Shown here: positions 24,183 through 34,200 of the stretch, piece by piece
How the letters are laid out: each line of letters begins with the position of its first letter
Numbering within the stretch: position 1 is the first letter of the stretch
Assembly (NCBI RefSeq): GCF_025352645.1
Contig: NZ_JANXSO010000026.1
Coordinates: forward strand, 1 to 58,636
DNA from: Iodobacter sp.
GTDB taxonomy: Bacteria > Pseudomonadota > Gammaproteobacteria > Burkholderiales > Chitinibacteraceae
Direction of reading: 5' to 3'
Length of the DNA stretch: 58,636 nt
Notes under the pieces: generated by a model
The model's input: only the letters and a program-made list of their open reading frames with translations
Databases searched by the model: none
Told to the model about the DNA's origin: nothing
Made by a program: the position numbers and the translations under genes

Positions 24183-24481
24183 TAGGCGGGGATCTCCAAA
24201 TCCAAGTGACTAAGTAGCATGCCTTCGCTGGCAATATGCTCAATGCCGACCACTTTGCCACGTGCAATGTGGCCACGCAGGCTGTCTTTTACATCAAGGA
24301 GCTGGCCGATGCGGACGCTGGCTTGATAGGTAGTAGTCAGCCTGAGTTTGCGCACCGAGCAACTGGCATCGATTTCAGCGCGACCTCGGCTGATGGCGGC
24401 TTGTACGCTGCCAATGAGCGGATCGATGATTTCTTTGCCCGCTATATCCCCAGCGCCCCTTTGTACCGTTGCTTCAATCAT
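24182..24481 (-). CDS. Phage tail-region protein, unknown
   Basis: 99 aa, beta-rich with repeated LDVKD / GHIARGKV-type strands. It overlaps the upstream 167-aa gene by 8 bases and couples to the 73-aa gene downstream. Likely part of the tail-tip module from its position; no family recognised. Confidence 0.6.
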   Translation of the reverse strand: MIEATVQRGAGDIAGKEIIDPLIGSVQAAISRGRAEIDASCSVRKLRLTTTYQASVRIGQLLDVKDSLRGHIARGKVVGIEHIASEGMLLSHLDLEIPA

Positions 24482-24977
24482 CTTTTACATTGCCGATAAT
24501 CAGCACGCCAATAGAGAAGTTCTTTTCTCCTCCGGAGCTGGGTGGCGATTGAATGCCCCAAGATTGGGCTTTGGCGCTGTATTTGACCTTGGCCACGGCG
24601 ACACCGGCTCGCTCGGTGCTGATGCTCATCTTGTCATCCCCCAGCGTCATCGCCCCGAGATTGTTGCCATACCACTGAACGATAAGTGCGCTGCTGGCAG
24701 GTTTACTTAGCTTGCTCTCAGCCGTATTTTGCAGGTTGATAATGTCGCTCTGTGGGATGATTTGATCGGTGCCGCGCAAGATGCTTCCTTCCGATAAAAT
24801 CGGCACGCCATAGGTCACCATGGGGCTGGCGTAAACCAGTAACCACACCACATCGCCGGGTTTAAACTGGCTGCGACCTCTATTGAGCCCATCGGGGCGG
24901 CTGTCGATTTCGGCGCTTAAAAAGCCTTGTTGGCTGCTATCAAACTGAACGGTAATGCTGCTGGTGATTTGGCTCAT
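24474..24977 (-). CDS. Phage tail-region protein, unknown
   Basis: 167 aa starting MSQITSSITVQFDSSQQG. Beta-rich with an FKPGDVVWLLVYASP segment and SEGSILRGTDQIIP. Overlaps the stop of the 699-aa gene (ATGA). Presumed component of the tail tip or baseplate; function not recognised. Confidence 0.65.
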   Translation of the reverse strand: MSQITSSITVQFDSSQQGFLSAEIDSRPDGLNRGRSQFKPGDVVWLLVYASPMVTYGVPILSEGSILRGTDQIIPQSDIINLQNTAESKLSKPASSALIVQWYGNNLGAMTLGDDKMSISTERAGVAVAKVKYSAKAQSWGIQSPPSSGGEKNFSIGVLIIGNVKDD

Positions 24978-27073
24978 GGCTCGATGACCAAAAATTGAAT
25001 GCGCTCTGAACGAATATGCTCAACACGATATTCAAACGCACGGGTTTGATAATGGATGTGGGCGAGGCTATAGCCTTGCAGGTGGCTCACTTGTAAACCT
25101 TGCTCGCCCACCGCGATTGGCCCCAAATCGGCGTACTGCCATTGGCTATCGAGCAGTTGCTCAATCGGGTACTTGCTCTGCGCACGGCCTGCTTTGAACT
25201 CGATTAATTCCCTTTCTTCACGACGGACGATGCCCAAGGACTGGATGCTCACCCCTGCATCGCCGCTATGCGCCAGTGAGATTTCCCGCCATGGCTTGGG
25301 AACAACCCGCACCAGACCGGCGAGTCTGTGCTGTGGGTCGACGATAAACTCGACTTGATCTTGTCCTGCATTGCTGCTTTGCCCGTCGCTGATATGAATT
25401 AAATTGCTGCCTGCACGGATTTCATCGCTCTCGGTGACTTCAAATAATTCCCGATCTTCGCTTAAGGTCGTGCTCACCGTGGCGAGTCCATATAGCAGAA
25501 TGGGGACTGGAAACAGATGCCGTACCTGCACATTGCCATCGGGTAAAGACTCCAGCAGTCCACCAGCGGCATTGACGATATTGCTGGCAATCGTGATGGG
25601 ATTAGCCTCAACGGCAGCCAGTCGCCCAGCCTGAATCAGCCAATCCTCTAATTGCCAGTCAATGGCAAAGCCCGGCAGTAGCTCGGCGACCGCTGCACTG
25701 GCCCACACCGGCTGATCCCATACTCGCGAAACGGGCCTGCCATGCGGTGGTGCTAACCATGCCAGCGGTGAAATCGCCGTCAGGGAGATGTGAATCTCTG
25801 CGGGGGATGGGCGGGTGAGCGAGCGGCTATCCAAGCGCAAAGCAAACACACTGTCTGCCGTTAAACGTAGCGAGAGCACATCCCCTAAACGCATACGCTG
25901 CATGGCAACAAGGTCGGCGATTTCGATACGGGCAATCCAAAACGGAGAGTGTTCATCCATGCTGATACTGGCCGATAACACGGCGATACTTTGCCCCGCG
26001 TGCAGTAAGCTTGCTGCACTATCGAACTGCTGAAATTGCCCGTGTTGATCTTCATATAACAGCCGCTGTTGTTGCCGAGCACGATTACGCAGCGCTAAAT
26101 CACTGCGGCTGCTGTGGCTGGTGTGGCAGCGAGCCGTCAAATTGAAACAGCTGGCTAATCTGCTGTGGAGCAGGGGGCGTAATTGATAGCCTGCCGTGAT
26201 CGCTGCGACGGTATGCAACATCGGCTGCCAGCAGCTTGAGCCTTGTGCGGCAAGGCGTAGTGAATAATTGAATCCCTGCTGGGCACGGGCCTGATTGCCT
26301 AGTCTGAGTTGATAGGGGCTGACGATTGCACCATGGGCCAGTGCATAAAAAGTAAATGGCGCAGCGTGTTGGGCTTGAATCTGGCTGGCTTCGGTCAGCG
26401 GACTCGTTAATTGCTGCGCGATTTTAAGTGCCCATAAACTGCCATGCTTGGCGCTGGTTTTTGCATAGGCCTGTAACTGATAAGGGCTGGCCAACGTGGC
26501 ACACAAGGGCTGAGCATAGGCGTAAGGGCTGCGATGGCTTATTCCATGTCTACTACTATATATAGCCTCGTGCTGCTGGCTGATAGGCATGCGCCAGCGG
26601 GCTATGTGGCTTGCAGCCAAGCGGAGCGAATATTTGCTATTAAAGCGGGCCTGAGTAAACAGGCCCACATGGTAGGCCGATTTAAATACTCGGCGAGTAG
26701 ATTGAGTTTGCCACCAGCGGCTGTCTATCCTTGCCTTGGTAAACGTCCCCACATCCATTGGTGAGCGCAGGCGGCGCTTGCTCGTGCTGGTAAAAAACCA
26801 GATCGATTTGTTGTGTTTCTTGGCGATAAACACATAATGCAATCCAGCGGAGATAGACTGCATGGGCACCGCAATGGTCGCCGTTATTTGTGGTGGATGG
26901 TCTAGATTGCCACTGATGACTTGCTTGGGAACCGCGATGCTGGCGCTGATTTGTAATGGGACCGCAAGCTGTAATCCGCCGCTGATGAGCTGCTTTGGAA
27001 CAGCCATCGTCCCCGATACATTATTAAAAGCGAGCTGGCCAGTGATGAGCTGCTTGCTGATGCTCCAAGCCAT
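24974..27073 (-). CDS. Large phage tail protein with N-terminal repeats
   Basis: 699 aa. The first 85 residues carry four copies of an (A)VPKQLISGxL-like unit. A His/Arg/Tyr-rich middle (about 100-350) contains further degenerate repeats (SPYQLRLGNQARAQQG-like). The C-terminal half is globular, with LDSRSLTRPSPAEIHISL and RIEIADLVAMQRMRLGD, resembling tail-hub/receptor-region proteins. It is probably a tail-tip structural protein. The repeat-rich N-terminus may be a variable or linker region. Confidence 0.65.
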   Translation of the reverse strand: MAWSISKQLITGQLAFNNVSGTMAVPKQLISGGLQLAVPLQISASIAVPKQVISGNLDHPPQITATIAVPMQSISAGLHYVFIAKKHNKSIWFFTSTSKRRLRSPMDVGTFTKARIDSRWWQTQSTRRVFKSAYHVGLFTQARFNSKYSLRLAASHIARWRMPISQQHEAIYSSRHGISHRSPYAYAQPLCATLASPYQLQAYAKTSAKHGSLWALKIAQQLTSPLTEASQIQAQHAAPFTFYALAHGAIVSPYQLRLGNQARAQQGFNYSLRLAAQGSSCWQPMLHTVAAITAGYQLRPLLHSRLASCFNLTARCHTSHSSRSDLALRNRARQQQRLLYEDQHGQFQQFDSAASLLHAGQSIAVLSASISMDEHSPFWIARIEIADLVAMQRMRLGDVLSLRLTADSVFALRLDSRSLTRPSPAEIHISLTAISPLAWLAPPHGRPVSRVWDQPVWASAAVAELLPGFAIDWQLEDWLIQAGRLAAVEANPITIASNIVNAAGGLLESLPDGNVQVRHLFPVPILLYGLATVSTTLSEDRELFEVTESDEIRAGSNLIHISDGQSSNAGQDQVEFIVDPQHRLAGLVRVVPKPWREISLAHSGDAGVSIQSLGIVRREERELIEFKAGRAQSKYPIEQLLDSQWQYADLGPIAVGEQGLQVSHLQGYSLAHIHYQTRAFEYRVEHIRSERIQFLVIEP

Positions 27074-27083
27074 GACACGTTAC

Positions 27084-27467
27084 TCAGGCGGGCTGCGTGA
27101 TGGTGCAGTTAGTTAGTGTGACCATACCACCACTCACAATACTCACCGTATTAATAATAAAGTCCGTCGCGCTAGTGCCTACCGAGCCATCAATATTATT
27201 CGTCAAATCGGTGAGCCTTGCCCAGCCTGCGGTGCCTGTGGCAACCGCGATCCCTTGCACGGGCGGCGAGGTAACTAAAGTGGCGACACCGGTGGTGCTG
27301 GCATTAAATCCTGCCAGCACAATATCGACCAGCAAAGTGCCGGTGGCCGCCGTTGCTGCTGTCGCTGGTTGCGTGCCGGTATAAATTTTAAGGGTGGCAG
27401 AACCCATCGTGGCGGTGATGGCATTGGTAATCAGATCACGAGTTGCAGTATTAAATCGGATCGTCAT
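27084..27467 (-). CDS. Small phage structural protein, Thr/Ala-rich
   Basis: 127 aa beginning MTIRFNTATRDLITNAI. The low-complexity Thr/Ala-rich beta pattern (YTGTQPATAATAATGTLLVDI, TGTAGWARLTD) is common in small decoration-like phage proteins associated with the tail tip. It lies next to its neighbours with 10 bases or less between genes. Confidence 0.65.
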   Translation of the reverse strand: MTIRFNTATRDLITNAITATMGSATLKIYTGTQPATAATAATGTLLVDIVLAGFNASTTGVATLVTSPPVQGIAVATGTAGWARLTDLTNNIDGSVGTSATDFIINTVSIVSGGMVTLTNCTITQPA

Positions 27468-28139
27468 TTAGTTCTCCTTAAAATATCTAAAGACGAAGCT
27501 AGCGGATTCGCCCGGCGCAACCTGATTAAACTCGGCAGTCAAACCGATATTTAATTCAAAGTCATAAGCGTGTTGGCTTGGGTTTGCTGGAACAGGATAA
27601 TTGAACGCACTGGCGTTTCCTGATTCGATTTGTATATGCAAAAGGTGCGGCAAGTAGGTCGATAAATCGTTCCAGTTCCCCGGTGCTGGGCCTGCCCAAA
27701 GGGGATTAATATAACGATCATACGCAGGGCTTTGTGGAATGGGGCTGTGGTTGATATACGTTACCGTACAGCGTATGGCTCGCTCGATGGCTTCATAACG
27801 ATGACTCAGTTGATAGCCCTGTCTTTTGTTAATGACCTCTCCCCAAGTGCCATCGCCTTGTTTTGCACAGTTGATACCGAGCCAATTGGAAGGCTCGTCC
27901 CATGATGTATCGAGATTGTTCAGTGTGAAATAGTCTCTTGTGTGCTGTGGCAAGGTTTGTATAAAACCAAAGTTCCCAAGCTGGATGCCCGTGATAAAAG
28001 CATGGCTATCGCCTAGGCAACCGAAGCCACTGTTCACGACAGCCATGGAGTTGGGGCCATGAATCTGAAACGAGGCAATCTGCTTGCAGCCAAAGTTAAA
28101 GCTGCTGATATGGCTAAATGGATCAAGGTAAGTGCTCAT
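27468..28139 (-). CDS. Phage structural protein, unknown
   Basis: 223 aa; MSTYLDPFSHISSFNFGCKQ start. Rich in aromatic residues and short beta segments, no family recognised. The start overlaps the upstream stop (ATGA at 28136-28139), so it is part of the same coupled tail operon. Confidence 0.65.
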   Translation of the reverse strand: MSTYLDPFSHISSFNFGCKQIASFQIHGPNSMAVVNSGFGCLGDSHAFITGIQLGNFGFIQTLPQHTRDYFTLNNLDTSWDEPSNWLGINCAKQGDGTWGEVINKRQGYQLSHRYEAIERAIRCTVTYINHSPIPQSPAYDRYINPLWAGPAPGNWNDLSTYLPHLLHIQIESGNASAFNYPVPANPSQHAYDFELNIGLTAEFNQVAPGESASFVFRYFKEN

Positions 28140-29182
28140 AGCTTGCCTGCCAATTTCAGCATCCAGATTTTGCCTTGGCCGTCTTGTAACGTGATCTCAC
28201 GGGCACGTTCCACCTCGATATAGTTGTCTGGATCGAGGGGAGAGCTGATTTTTTCGGTGCTGCTGATGCGGCCTGTTTCTGCCAGCGCTCTGCTGCCCTC
28301 TGGATTTTCTACTTCTTTGCGCAGCGCATCTGCGGTATTGGCCAGTAAAAATCCCGAGGGCCAGACACTACGCACGACGCTAATTTGTGCCGCGCTATTG
28401 GCCGACATGGCAAAGACCAGCAGGGGGGGCATGCCAACAGAATTGACATCGCCCCCTAACCAAGCCCAGCGCAATTTGTCTAATAGATCGCCACTGGGCA
28501 GGCCGTAATGACAGCGCAGCAATTGGTAATGGCTGTTGTAGCGAATCACTAAAGAGCCTGCCACCTCTTCTGTCGCCTCAAAGCTCGTCAGCAGATCCGT
28601 ATTTGGCAGCGGAGCTGGAACGGTTTCACCTGCACGATTAATAAAAATAGAGCTGTATAAAATCTCAACTGCCGAGACAAAGGGGCGTTTCAGCTGTGCT
28701 TGGCGCTGAAAGTTAAACGTCAATACTTCAAACTCGCTGGATTCCCGTGCACCCAAGCTTTCAATGGGCGGCTTATTGCTGGCTGCCTTACCTGGAATTC
28801 TGACCACATAGGGTGGCACCGCTACGGAGAACAAGCTTGATGGGATGCCCACCATTGGCACGAGCAGATCCGGTACTGCAGGAATAAACGGTGCAGGTTC
28901 TGACATATACAGCTTAAATTGGCTGCTGGGCCGACAATACAAACGCAGGTGCGCTTGGCCGACGACTGTAATGGCAAGGAGTGCAGTCCAAGGCTCTGGC
29001 CTGCCTTTGATCGAGCCAAAACTCGCCCATTTTGCCTGCTCAAATAGCGAGGGCGGCTGGGTGTAATTGACTTGTACAGGGCTATTAAGCGTGCCATCGC
29101 GCTCGTCGATTTCTAGCTGCAGCGTGTCTAAACCATCGATGGCTTCAAAAGCGACCGAAACTTGGCTGGTCATTGTGCTCAT
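28136..29182 (-). CDS. Phage structural protein, unknown
   Basis: 348 aa, MSTMTSQVSVAFEAIDGLDTL start. Contains WAWLGGDVNSVGMPPLLVFAMS and ends with KIWMLKLAGKL. Coupled with both neighbours by ATGA-type overlaps. Tail-tip or fibre-related by position only. Confidence 0.65.
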   Translation of the reverse strand: MSTMTSQVSVAFEAIDGLDTLQLEIDERDGTLNSPVQVNYTQPPSLFEQAKWASFGSIKGRPEPWTALLAITVVGQAHLRLYCRPSSQFKLYMSEPAPFIPAVPDLLVPMVGIPSSLFSVAVPPYVVRIPGKAASNKPPIESLGARESSEFEVLTFNFQRQAQLKRPFVSAVEILYSSIFINRAGETVPAPLPNTDLLTSFEATEEVAGSLVIRYNSHYQLLRCHYGLPSGDLLDKLRWAWLGGDVNSVGMPPLLVFAMSANSAAQISVVRSVWPSGFLLANTADALRKEVENPEGSRALAETGRISSTEKISSPLDPDNYIEVERAREITLQDGQGKIWMLKLAGKL

Positions 29183-30177
29183 GCGGATTCACAATCCACG
29201 CCAATAATCACCTGATTTCCTGAGTAAGACGCCGCTCCCGCAGGCACGACTCGCTTATACCAAAGCGCAATGGCTGCCGGTTGCGTGGTAAAACTCAGGG
29301 TATTGCCGCTGACAAAAGTGCCACCAAAAGCATGAAAATCCAGCGTAAAAAAGGGGCGGGCAAAGTCGCTATTGAGCGGCGTAAAGTTCACGCTGATCGA
29401 ACCGCCTCCGATGCTACCCAAGGTGTCCCCCGTTACATTAAACGAGCTGGCCGAGGTAAAAGTCAGCAGCCAGTTTTGGGTGATGCCGCCGATATGATCG
29501 ACGATGATGGGATACAGAGCACTATTAAAAGTGCCCGCCACCGAAGTTAACACCGGCGTGGTCGTACTCGCCTTTAGATCGCCGGGCTGATAACAGCTGG
29601 CCACCTTGGTGTTCGTCGCTGGAAAAGAATTCGCCAGCGCTGAGGTCAGTGTGAGTTGGGCTAAATCACCGCTATAACTGGGCGCGGCTGCCAGCGTGGC
29701 AAACTCCTCAAAGCCAGCAATATCATCCACCGTCGCCTTATTAGAAATACGAATTAAATCTCCGTTTCTAAATAGATTAAAGCTCGCACCTTCGGTATTG
29801 ACCTCCAGCACGCTGCTCCCCGCATTGATGGCCGTTTGCAAACGTGCCGCGCCATAGAGCCGCTCGCTACCCGTCAGGGTGGCTTGGGTATCGGTTAAGC
29901 TCCCCGGAAAAATCGCCACCATATCCTGTGCCGCCGTATTGGTTTCAACAAACAGCTTCGGGGCAATGGCGAGCAAATTGTCAGGGTTGGCAAACTTGAT
30001 AAATACCTTGCGATAGCGCGTCGACCCTGTCGTGCGCTCCGCCTGCGGCACATCTGGAAAAATATTATTTTTAACGCCATCGGGAATTTCATTCTTACTC
30101 AGGCGGCCGCCATTGCTGCTGTCATCGCTGACGGTAAGCGATTTCATCCATTTGATTTCGCTGGCGAGGATGGGCAT
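29179..30177 (-). CDS. Phage structural protein, putative minor tail protein
   Basis: 332 aa from the ATG at 30177 (MPILASEIKWMKSLTVSDDS); a longer frame to 30273 would overlap the dinJ promoter and is not favoured. The N-terminal SSNGGRLSKNEIPDGVKNNIFPDV pattern is conserved in tail proteins of D3112/B3-like and related siphophages, and the C-terminal half is Ser/Thr-rich beta. The DinJ-YafQ pair is inserted in the opposite orientation just upstream. Confidence 0.7.
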   Translation of the reverse strand: MPILASEIKWMKSLTVSDDSSNGGRLSKNEIPDGVKNNIFPDVPQAERTTGSTRYRKVFIKFANPDNLLAIAPKLFVETNTAAQDMVAIFPGSLTDTQATLTGSERLYGAARLQTAINAGSSVLEVNTEGASFNLFRNGDLIRISNKATVDDIAGFEEFATLAAAPSYSGDLAQLTLTSALANSFPATNTKVASCYQPGDLKASTTTPVLTSVAGTFNSALYPIIVDHIGGITQNWLLTFTSASSFNVTGDTLGSIGGGSISVNFTPLNSDFARPFFTLDFHAFGGTFVSGNTLSFTTQPAAIALWYKRVVPAGAASYSGNQVIIGVDCESA

Positions 30178-30271
30178 GTTGCTACTCCAGAGAATAGAGC
30201 GGGAAAAATGGCGTGGCTTGACCGTATCGCATATGAGATACATAATGAACAAAATAAAGGAGGTCAATATC

Positions 30272-30553
30272 ATGACTGCACATACTTCAATGCTTCACGT
30301 CCGAATTGATGACGCGACCAAAGCACAAGCGACTCAAACGCTGGCTGCGCTGGGTTTGTCGATGTCTGATGCGGTGCGTTTGTTTTTGCACCGCGTGGTC
30401 GTGGATCAGGCTTTTCCGCTAGAGCTGAAGGTTCCAAATGCTGAAACACAGGCTGCGATGAATGAATCTCGTGCCATGATGGCCGCTCGCCGTAGCCGCT
30501 TTGCCACTGCTGAAGAATTATTTAATGACCTTGAAAAGAACAGCAGCAAGTAA
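30272..30553 (+). CDS. DinJ/RelB-type antitoxin
   Basis: 93 aa from the ATG at 30272 behind a very strong AGGAGG site. Ribbon-helix-helix start SMLHVRIDDATKAQATQTL and LGLSMSDAVRLFLHRVVV are the RelB/DinJ signature; the acidic C-terminus wraps the toxin. It overlaps the yafQ gene by 29 bases. Encoded opposite to the surrounding phage tail genes. Confidence 0.9.
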   Translation: MTAHTSMLHVRIDDATKAQATQTLAALGLSMSDAVRLFLHRVVVDQAFPLELKVPNAETQAAMNESRAMMAARRSRFATAEELFNDLEKNSSK

Positions 30554-30845
30554 ACGTGCAGCCTTACCAAGGGCTTCGGATTACGCCAAGTCCTTTCTTA
30601 AAGATTGGGAACGTTTATCACGCTCAGGTCGCTACGATCTGACTCGGCTTAAAGAAGCCATGCTGTTGCTGATTGCCAATGAAGCACCACTGGGGCCAGA
30701 GTGGCTTGATCATCCGCTAAAGGGTGATTGGGCCGATTGCCGTGAGTGTCATATTGGCGGTGATTTTCTGTTGATCTATCAGTTGGAAGGCCATGCCATC
30801 AACTTTGTACGTACAGGGTCACACGCCGATCTATTTAACGAATAA
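30525..30845 (+). CDS. YafQ-type mRNA interferase toxin
   Basis: 106 aa from the ATG at 30525 inside the antitoxin end. RelE-fold features: YAKSFLKDWERLSRSGRYDLTRLKEAM, LGPEWLDHPLKGDW, CRECHIGGDFLLIYQL and a C-terminal HADLF; the RECHIGGD and H positions match the YafQ catalytic region. Its end is 3 bases from the stop of the leftward tail gene at 30849. Confidence 0.9.
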   Translation: MTLKRTAASKRAALPRASDYAKSFLKDWERLSRSGRYDLTRLKEAMLLLIANEAPLGPEWLDHPLKGDWADCRECHIGGDFLLIYQLEGHAINFVRTGSHADLFNE

Positions 30846-30848
30846 TGC

Positions 30849-31211
30849 TTACACCGTCACCAGCCGAATCTCGCCAAAATAGCGATTGGCCGATGGCCAA
30901 ACTGGGCTAAAGCGCAGTGCAGGTAGCTCTGCGTGATTGAAGCGCACTGTAAAAGATGGCCCCTCCCATTGCAGCGTCAGCAGGGCATCGGCGCTCTGGC
31001 TCATTGCCAGCAGCGCGTCGGTTTGAGCTTGCGTGAACCAAGCCACGCCTTCTCTTGCGATCAGGCTGAGGTTTCGGTTGTGCAGGGTGTGGCTGTAAAC
31101 CACCAGTTCTCCGCCTAAAGTCAGTTTATGGCTTTGGGCCACACCAAAGCTCTCGCTGAAGGCTGGGCATTCAAGCTGGCTGGGTAAAATGACTTCCCCT
31201 AACTGCTTCAT
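30849..31211 (-). CDS. Phage tail protein following the tape measure
   Basis: 120 aa; MKQLGEVILPSQLECPAFSE start and a C-terminus ALRFSPVWPSANRYFGEIRL, an arrangement seen in a small minor-tail protein downstream of tape measures in siphophages. The ATG overlaps the tape-measure stop (ATGA). Confidence 0.7.
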   Translation of the reverse strand: MKQLGEVILPSQLECPAFSESFGVAQSHKLTLGGELVVYSHTLHNRNLSLIAREGVAWFTQAQTDALLAMSQSADALLTLQWEGPSFTVRFNHAELPALRFSPVWPSANRYFGEIRLVTV

Positions 31212-34200
31212 GCCACCCGACCTCGATCCATAAATCTTAAAGTCTCGACCAACTGGCGGGCTTGTTGGCGCTCGGACTGCATCACAAAGGTTTTACCGCC
31301 GAGGTTCAAATTAACGGTGATGCTGTCGTTTGCAGACGCTGGAGCACTGGCGAGTGCTGGTGTTAAGCCGCCACCTACCAAGCCGCCAAGGGCGAATCGA
31401 GGCAGTTTGCCGCTATCAAAATTCATTTGATTTAAACGCCAGATCAGGCCACTGCCATATTTGCGGACCGCTTCTTTACGTAGCACAAACTCACCGGCCT
31501 CGAGCAGGGCAGGGATGCGATCGCCTCCGCCGTAACCTGCCAGCGCTCCGCCTCCTTGCAAGCCTGTGGGAGAGCTGGCTTGATGGGTGTTGCGCTGTGC
31601 CAGCGTCACCGTGACGGTTTTATCTTTTAAGCCATTGATTTCGGCCTGAAGCTGGGCAATGGCTTTCATGGCATCGTCGATTTCAGCTTTGATGGCGATA
31701 TGTTTGTCTTCGGCGGTCAGGGCCGTTAATTGCGTCGTTAAATCATTAATCAGTCCCAGCACGCGTTGATAAGCCGCGTATTCATTGGCGGCTTTATAAC
31801 GGGCTATTTGTGCAGCCACATTATTGGCGGCGATTTCTGCCTTGATGCCTTGCTCAATCAGCTCGCCACTTTTTGCGACCAGCTCGTAGGCCTGTTTATT
31901 GTCTTTTAGCCGTTCTCCAAGGGAAGCGGCACCTTCGGCTTCTTTTTGAGCGAGCTGGGCGAGTTGTTCAGCTTCTTTATTGCGGCCTTGATTGGCGGCA
32001 GTCTGTGCCCGTGCATTCAGATCCGCCGCTTTATTTTGCTTGTCCTTGGCTTGTGCCAGAATATCGCTCTGTTGCTGTTCCTCGCTCATGCCTCGGCGTT
32101 TGATTTCTCTCAGCCGGTCTTCGTTGGCACTTTTAGCGTCGGCTAGCTTGCTGTGTAATTCTTTGACCCGTTCGATATATTGCCGCTCTTCATTCAGTGC
32201 CGCGTCTAACCTTGTTTTACGTTGCTGGGCAACTTGCTCCATGGCGCTGATTTGGCTGCGTAGCGTTTCCTCGGCCAGTTTTTTTTCTTCTGCGGCGACG
32301 GCTTGATCGAGGTTTTTAAGCAATTGAGATAAGCGTTGTCGCTCATTGGCTAGCTTCTGAATAAGGGCGATTGCGCCATTTACATACTCTTGTGCGGCTG
32401 CCAGATTTTGCTGATAGCTGTCTCGGTCGGCTAGGGCCGCTTGTTTGGCTTGTTGCACTTGATCGACCGCACCTGCCGGTGCACTTGCATCAGCGAGCTT
32501 GGTTTTAAGGGTATTAAATTCTTTATAGATTTGCAGCGACTGAGCGATCTCGGCTCGCTCATCACGTAGTGCCGCGCTTTCTTTAACAATCATTTCGGCG
32601 ATCTTGCCACCGGCCCAATAGCTGGCAGCAAACAGGGCCGTGAGTGCAATGACTTGCGGGGCGACGGCGGCCATGCTGGCGGCGAAGGTCGCCATGCCTG
32701 TACCCGCCGCCGTACTGGCTCCGCCTAGTGTGGCTAAGGATGCGGACATCGAGGTAATGGCGATCACCACTCCCGCGTAAATGGCGCGTAAAGCAGCATA
32801 GCCCGCCAGTACCGACAGCGCGACGGCTGCCGCCGCAGACAGCAGTGGGTAGTTTTCAATTAAGGTGGCGATGGATTGCACCATGGAGGCCACGCTCTTG
32901 GCGGCGAGCACGACCGCAGGTAAAAACACCGTGCCCAGTGCAATGGCCGCTTCGGTGATGGCATTTTTAGCCAGTTGCAATTGGGCTTCGGTGGTTTTAA
33001 TGCGCTCGGCAAACTCACGATTCATCGAACCCGCGCTGGCGGTTTTATCTTCACTGATGGTCAGTGCTTTTTGATAGAGCTCGAGCCCACCCACCAAGGT
33101 GGCCAGATCATCGGAGTATTCCGCACCAAACAGCTGTGCCAGTGTTTCAGCCGCCGTTTGCTTATCTAATAGCGCAATAGTGGCGAGAAACTTTTGCAAA
33201 GCCACCTGCGGATTGGCGGCAATATCGGTGGCTAATTGCCGACTCGATAGGCCAATATTCGCAAGGGCATCTTGAAACTCTTTGCTCTGTGTTTTACCCG
33301 TTTGTAATTTGAGCAGTAGCGCATTGATGCCGGTGGCGGCGATTTCAGGGGTCTTACCTAGGCTGAGCATGGTGGTGGCTAAGGCGGCGACTTGCTCGGC
33401 AGTGAGTCCAAATTGTCTCGCCATGCCGCCGGTGCGGGTTAAGACGGCGATGATATCTTTTTCTGTGGCATTGGTTTTATTGCCCAGCTGATTGAGCGTA
33501 TCGCCGAGTTTGACCACTTGTGGAATCGACAGCGCAAACTGATTCATCAGCTCACCCACGGCCTTGCCTGCTTCTTCGGGTAGCATTTTAAAGGCCGAAG
33601 CCATCTTGGCCGTCACGGTGACAAAGCCTTTGATATCTTCGCTGGCCGTCCCCATCTGGCCGCCTGCCTCGGCGATTCTGGCCAAGCCTTCGGCGGTAAT
33701 CGGCATCTCACGCGATAGATCTTTAAGCTCACGGCTCAGCTGGATAAATCCTTTGGGGCTATCAAAATCGACGACCTTTTTAACATCGCTCATCGCCGAT
33801 TCAAACAAGATCGCTTGATGTATCGTCAGACCAATCCCCGCTGCTGCCGCAATCAGGCCCGCAGCTCCTTCCTTGATTTGATCCAGTACCGTCGGCATGC
33901 CAGAGAGTTCGCCCTTTAATTCACCAACTTGCTGGGTCAAGGCCAGACCGGCCCGCGCTAACTCCGAGGTAGAAGCCAGCCCCGTTTCTTTAAGTGCGTT
34001 ATAAGCTGCTTTGGCTTGATTGATCTCGGCGTTAATCTCATCGTTGCCTCGAATGCCCAGTATTTCACGTGCCGAATCGGCGGTTTTAAGTCGAGATAAA
34101 ACTTGATTCGTGGCGCTGATACTGGTTCGCAACTTGGCTTGGCCTGCACTGGCATTGCCGGCAGCCACGCCCGCTGTTTGTAATTCACGACGTAATACTT

